Assembly: GCA_900555105.1 (NCBI GenBank)
Contig: USJP01000034.1
Span: 1-9,243, forward strand
Direction of reading: 5' to 3'
From: an uncultured Coriobacteriaceae bacterium
GTDB taxonomy: Bacteria > Actinomycetota > Coriobacteriia > Coriobacteriales > UMGS124
Length of the DNA stretch: 9,243 bases
The notes below the pieces were generated by a model. It saw nothing but the letters and a program-made list of their open reading frames with translations, was not told where the DNA came from and did not search any database. This document shows, piece by piece, positions 5,986-9,243 of this stretch (its first letter is position 1; every line of letters begins with the position of its first letter). Made by a program: the position numbers and the translations under genes.

Positions 5986-7353
5986 TTACAGCTCGAGCGC
6001 CTCGCGAAGAATGAGGTCTTCCTCAAGCTCGGCCTCGGTCCAAGGCACATACACGTCGGCGTCCACACCGCGGCCGTTGATACCGCGGCCGGCATGCGCC
6101 TGGGGCGTCTGGGCCATGGGATACACAAAGAGCATGTCATCGTCGAAGTTGACGGTGAAGAGCTGCTGGAAATCGCTCGCTCCCCTGCTGGACCTGCCAA
6201 CAATCGTGGCCTTCTCCTGACGCTGGAGCGCCTGAAGCAGCGTCTCAGCCTCACCGGCGCAACCGTCGTCGCACAGCACGACAACGCGGCGGGGACCCTC
6301 GTCGGGCTCAACGGGCACAAGCCATTCGTCGGGCAACAGGGCCGGCTCCCACACGAAGCCCGTCTCAGCAAGCTCTTCGATGCGGTCGACCTCAGCGCGC
6401 TCCTCTTCCTCCGACCAGCCCTCCAGGCGCGACTGCTCCTCGACACTGGCTACCATGCGGTCACAGTTGCCCTTCGAGTACAGGCAGAACAGACCCATGT
6501 CACCCATGAAGTCTGCGAACGACTGAGGGGTGTCGATGAGGAACGGCAGAAGCGGCTCAACACCCTCGAAAGAACCGCCCTTGCAATGGCGCAGGTCAAG
6601 CACGAGCTTGTCGGCACGGCGCAGCAGTCCCTCGTTCTCAAAGACCACGCCGGCAACCGCGTCGGCATCCTCGAGGGAGTCGATGCGCATGTACACGGTC
6701 TCGTCGTCCTTCGGCTCGCAGTACAGCACCGGCTCCATCTCGGCCAAGGCGCGGGCATCCAAGGCGTTATGGTTGGGCTTGATGTCGAGGCGGGCACCGG
6801 TCGCCGCGCGTTCAATCTCGAGGGTCTTGGCGTAATGCAGGAAGAAGCCCCAGTCCTCGCGCTCGGGCGTCACGCCAAGCAGCGCGCGGCGACGTTCGTC
6901 GTTGCGATAGGCGTTGATAGGCTGACCGTCGATGGCAAGGATACGGTCGCCCTTGCACAGGCGGTCGTCGTCCCACACCTCGTCGACGTACAGGCAGTCT
7001 TGCGCAGCACGCGCGGAGAAGCCCACGTTCCAGTCGTGACGGGGGTTGGAACCAAGCTTGATGATGCGCAAATTGGGGTCACCGGTGCACGCGAGGTAAT
7101 AGCGCACCAGACGGAGAAATTCGCTGTCGCGGCGGTGCGTTGCGCGCGAGCCGAGCTTGGAGATGCGCGGCCTCACGTCGGGCAGCAACGCGGCGTTTCC
7201 ATCACAACCTGCGTAATCGTGCGACACGATGGACTCAATTTGGTCGAACATGTCCGAGTACGAGGTCAAATGGGATAAGCCGCTCACGACACTCCAATCA
7301 ACGTGGCCAACCTTGCCCACGCCGACAGGAATCGACGGAATCTCGCAAGGCAT
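5986..7353 (-). CDS. S41-family (C-terminal processing protease-like) protein, catalytic residues lost
   Basis: A 455-residue protein with the layout of peptidase family S41. It has a helical N-terminal segment, a PDZ-like part around residues 100-165 containing CKGDRILAIDG (133-143), then the tail-protease core: VYMRIDSL, LVLDLRHCKGGSFEG, VVVLCDDGCAGEAE, ATIVGRSSRGASDFQQ. Aligned without gaps to E. coli Prc, whose dyad is Ser430 and Lys455, the nucleophile position is Gly367 and the lysine position is Ala392, 25 residues apart as in Prc. The enzyme is therefore probably not an S41 peptidase, although Cys365 lies two residues before the serine site. No signal peptide is visible, unlike exported family members, so it is probably cytoplasmic. 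It could be a binding or scaffold protein. The start is uncertain: ATG 7353 lacks a clear ribosome binding site and GTG codons at residues 12 and 23 are alternatives. It is transcribed divergently from putP. Confidence 0.8.
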   Translation of the reverse strand: MPCEIPSIPVGVGKVGHVDWSVVSGLSHLTSYSDMFDQIESIVSHDYAGCDGNAALLPDVRPRISKLGSRATHRRDSEFLRLVRYYLACTGDPNLRIIKLGSNPRHDWNVGFSARAAQDCLYVDEVWDDDRLCKGDRILAIDGQPINAYRNDERRRALLGVTPEREDWGFFLHYAKTLEIERAATGARLDIKPNHNALDARALAEMEPVLYCEPKDDETVYMRIDSLEDADAVAGVVFENEGLLRRADKLVLDLRHCKGGSFEGVEPLLPFLIDTPQSFADFMGDMGLFCLYSKGNCDRMVASVEEQSRLEGWSEEEERAEVDRIEELAETGFVWEPALLPDEWLVPVEPDEGPRRVVVLCDDGCAGEAETLLQALQRQEKATIVGRSSRGASDFQQLFTVNFDDDMLFVYPMAQTPQAHAGRGINGRGVDADVYVPWTEAELEEDLILREALEL

Positions 7354-7377
7354 CCGTCCATCGGGACAGACTGGGTT

Positions 7378-7383
7378 ATTGTA
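7378..7383 (-). promoter_or_regulatory. Possible -10 element for the S41-like gene
   Basis: TACAAT on the minus strand matches 5 of 6 positions of the -10 consensus and lies about 25 bases before ATG 7353, predicting a very short leader. No good -35 hexamer is found 16-18 bases further upstream, so support is limited. Confidence 0.3.
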
Positions 7384-7551
7384 CCTCTTCGCACGCCTGA
7401 TTCATCCCCGGCGCATATACTGCGCAGGAACACCCGAATCAAGCACGTCAAACTCCCCCACCAACAGCCGCAAACCGCCCGTTTGGGTTTTCCATCACGT
7501 AAAATGCCAGTTTATCCATAGGTTTTTAAATCTTTTTTCCCAGACGAGCGG

Positions 7552-7557
7552 TATAGT
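7552..7557 (+). promoter_or_regulatory. Possible -10 element for putP
   Basis: TATAGT matches 5 of 6 consensus positions and sits in the AT-rich end of the divergent region (7500-7570), giving a leader of about 40 bases before ATG 7605. No convincing -35 hexamer stands 16-18 bases upstream. A T-run and TTTAAA occupy 7523-7538. The ribosome binding site AAAGG (7594-7598) is 6 bases before the start. Confidence 0.35.
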
Positions 7558-7604
7558 TTTCCCATTAGTGCGTGTTTTAATCAGCTTCACCCGAAAGGCA
7601 GCTT

Positions 7605-9185
7605 ATGGAATCCGGAGATTTCCTCGTACTTTTGGCGATGATCCTCTACTTCATCGTCGTGCTCACCATTGGTTTTGTGTACTCGAAGAGGGCCAACTCT
7701 TCAACGTCCGAGTACTTCCTGGGCGGTCGTCAGATCGGCCCCTGGTTTACGGCCTTGTCGGCCGAGGCTTCGGACATGAGCGGATATCTGCTCATGGGCC
7801 TGCCTGGCCTGGCGTACTTCGCCGGCTTCTCCGAGGAAGGCTGGACCGCCATCGGCCTGGCCATCGGCACCTGGCTCAACTGGAAGCTCGTGGCCCAGCG
7901 TCTGCGCCAATACTCCGAGGCAACCGACTCCATCACCGTGTCGGGCTTCTACAACCGCCGCTTCAAAGACGACAAGAACATCATCGGCACCATTGCGGCC
8001 CTTATCACGATGCTCTTCTTCTGCGTCTACGTGGGCAGCTGCTTTGTGACCGTGGGCAAGCTCTTCCACACGCTTTTCGGCGTGGACTACGCCACCATGA
8101 TGGCCCTGGGCGCCTTCATCGTCTTCCTCTACACGATGGTGGGCGGCTACCTCTCCGTGGTTGCCACCGACTTCATGCAGGGCTGCCTCATGTTCTTCGT
8201 GCTCATCATGGTGCTCGTCGGCTCCATCACCGCCGCCGGCGGTGTTGAGAACACGGCAGCTTTCCTCTCGGACATCCCTGGCTTCATCTCCGCCACGATG
8301 GCTTCTACGCCCGTCATTGGTGTCGACGGCATGCAGGTTGTTGAGAACGGCATGCCTGTGTTCGGCGAGCCCGTCTCGTACGGCATCATCACCATCATCT
8401 CCACGCTTTCCTGGGGTCTGGGCTACTTCGGCATGCCGCAGGTCCTTACCCGTTTCCTCTCCATCCGTTCGCATGAGGAAATACACGCCTCGCGTGTCAT
8501 CGCCGTGGTCTGGGTCGTCATCTCGCTCTTTGCCGCCATCTGCATCGGTCTCATCGGCCGTGTGGTAATTCCCACCGAGTTCGGCACCGAGTCGAGCGCC
8601 GAGAACGTGCTCATCGTGCTTTCGCAGATGCTGCTGCCCGCCTTCATGTGCGGCCTTGCAGTGTCGGGCATCCTGGCCGCCTCGATGTCTTCGAGCTCTG
8701 CCTACCTGCTCATCGCCGGTTCCTCGGTGGCCGAGAACATCTTCCACGCCGTGTTCAAGAAGGACGCCACCGAGCGCCAGGTCATGATCGTGGCCCGCAT
8801 CACGCTCATCTGCGTGTTCCTGTTTGGCATCTGGGTGGCATGGGACGAGAACTCCTCCATCTTCCGCGTGGTGTCCTACGCCTGGGCCGGCCTGGGTGCC
8901 GCCTTCGGCCCGCTGACGCTGTTCTCGCTGTACTGGAGGCGCACCACCAAGCAGGGTGCCATCGCCGGCATGCTCACAGGCGCCATTACCGTGCTTGTGT
9001 GGCACAACTTCATCAAGCCTCTGGGTGGCATCTTCGGTATCTACGAGCTTCTCCCCGCCTTTGTACTGGGCAGCCTGGCAATCTTCATCGTCTCCAAGCT
9101 CACGCCCGAACCCGACACCAGCGTGCTCGAGGAGTTCGACCACTACCGCGACGAACGTGCCCCCCAGACGGCCGAGCAGGCCTAA
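7605..9185 (+). CDS. putP: Sodium/proline symporter PutP
   Basis: A 526-residue integral membrane protein of the sodium:solute symporter family (SSS, LeuT fold), importing proline with Na+. The PutP signature LSAEASDMSGYLLMGLPG (51-68) matches the E. coli segment around Asp55-Met56-Ser57-Gly58, so D57 and S59 are the Na+/proline-site equivalents. GWGLGYFG-type sequence (LSWGLGYFGMPQVLTRF) follows in the middle. ILAASMSSSSAYLL carries S362 and S363, aligning with Ser340/Thr341 of the Na2 site with a conservative Thr-to-Ser change. About 13 membrane segments are expected. It is some 24 residues longer than E. coli PutP, mainly from a polar loop at about 227-258 and an acidic C-terminal tail. 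ATG 7605 has AAAGG at 6 bases. It lies alone, divergent from the S41-like gene. A different amino-acid or organic-acid SSS substrate is possible but the signature favours proline. Confidence 0.93.
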   Translation: MESGDFLVLLAMILYFIVVLTIGFVYSKRANSSTSEYFLGGRQIGPWFTALSAEASDMSGYLLMGLPGLAYFAGFSEEGWTAIGLAIGTWLNWKLVAQRLRQYSEATDSITVSGFYNRRFKDDKNIIGTIAALITMLFFCVYVGSCFVTVGKLFHTLFGVDYATMMALGAFIVFLYTMVGGYLSVVATDFMQGCLMFFVLIMVLVGSITAAGGVENTAAFLSDIPGFISATMASTPVIGVDGMQVVENGMPVFGEPVSYGIITIISTLSWGLGYFGMPQVLTRFLSIRSHEEIHASRVIAVVWVVISLFAAICIGLIGRVVIPTEFGTESSAENVLIVLSQMLLPAFMCGLAVSGILAASMSSSSAYLLIAGSSVAENIFHAVFKKDATERQVMIVARITLICVFLFGIWVAWDENSSIFRVVSYAWAGLGAAFGPLTLFSLYWRRTTKQGAIAGMLTGAITVLVWHNFIKPLGGIFGIYELLPAFVLGSLAIFIVSKLTPEPDTSVLEEFDHYRDERAPQTAEQA

Positions 9186-9226
9186 GCGAGCATCGCTTCA
9201 TAGCACCGCACGCAAGCGCGGCGGGA

Positions 9227-9243
9227 CCCAGACGCAACCTGGG
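9227..9243 (+). terminator. Possible start of the putP terminator, cut by window end
   Basis: CCCAG (9227-9231) and CTGGG (9239-9243) are complementary with a 7-base loop, 42 bases after the putP stop. The preceding GGGA could extend the stem if TCCC follows beyond the window. The T-run, if any, is not visible. Confidence 0.35.

Noticed and set aside
6094..7278. Plus-strand open frame of 394 codons opposite the S41-like gene
   Set aside because: The minus strand shows ordered S41 signatures, while the plus-strand translation has no domain pattern and no ribosome binding site.
7471..7490. Small hairpin CAAAC/GTTTG followed by GGGTTTT as a terminator
   Set aside because: Only 5 pairs, and there is no plus-strand gene immediately upstream for it to terminate. 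It lies in a divergent promoter region.
7701..9143. Long open frame of 480 codons on the minus strand inside putP
   Set aside because: It is the antisense shadow of a strongly conserved gene, is His/Asp/Gly-rich without recognisable domains, and arises from GC-biased third positions.
1..9243. tRNA, rRNA, CRISPR array, transposase, integrase or toxin-antitoxin genes
   Set aside because: None was seen on either strand. There are no repeated spacer units, cloverleaf-like segments or recombinase signatures.

Overview
This 9.2 kb window comes from a GC-rich bacterial chromosome. Codons ending in G or C predominate, Shine-Dalgarno sites are of the GGAGG or GAAAGG type, and intergenic regions are moderate in length. 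The gene mix (SbcC, a CitMHS_2/NhaD-type antiporter, a short radical SAM protein beside a YhhQ-type transporter, an S41-like protein, PutP) would suit a gut or oral actinobacterium of the class Coriobacteriia. That placement is inference from gene style only; the window holds no rRNA or other phylogenetic marker. I see no tRNA, CRISPR array, insertion sequence or phage gene.

Layout. (1) Positions 1-2157, plus strand: the C-terminal part of SbcC, with zinc hook, coiled coil and C-terminal ATPase lobe; its start lies upstream of the window. (2) Positions 2158-2570: a 413-base non-coding stretch with a strong hairpin lacking a U-tract, a C-rich and G-poor segment that looks like a Rho loading region, then a promoter-proximal inverted repeat. 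(3) Positions 2571-3920, plus strand: a polytopic sodium:proton antiporter or citrate-type transporter, closed by a clear intrinsic terminator. (4) Positions 3991-5743, plus strand: the most interesting part, a two-gene unit with a long, highly structured leader. The first gene is a 233-residue radical SAM protein with a CX4CX2C cluster motif. The second is a YhhQ-family queuosine-precursor transporter. By analogy with queuine salvage described in gut Clostridia (radical SAM queuine lyase QueL plus a transporter), this looks like a module for importing and recycling queuosine precursors. The leader ends in an A-rich tail running into the ribosome binding site, which resembles preQ1 riboswitches, but the match is incomplete. 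(5) A bidirectional terminator at 5894-5935 separates this unit from the converging gene. (6) Positions 5986-7353, minus strand: an S41 (C-terminal processing protease)-like protein with a PDZ-like segment but no signal peptide. The catalytic serine and lysine positions are Gly and Ala, so it is probably a non-peptidase. (7) A divergent promoter region, then positions 7605-9185, plus strand: PutP, a sodium/proline symporter. The last bases may begin its terminator.

The genes do not form one pathway. Three of the five intact genes encode membrane transporters (antiporter, queuosine-precursor transporter, proline symporter). The sodium gradient connects the antiporter and PutP in a general physiological sense only.
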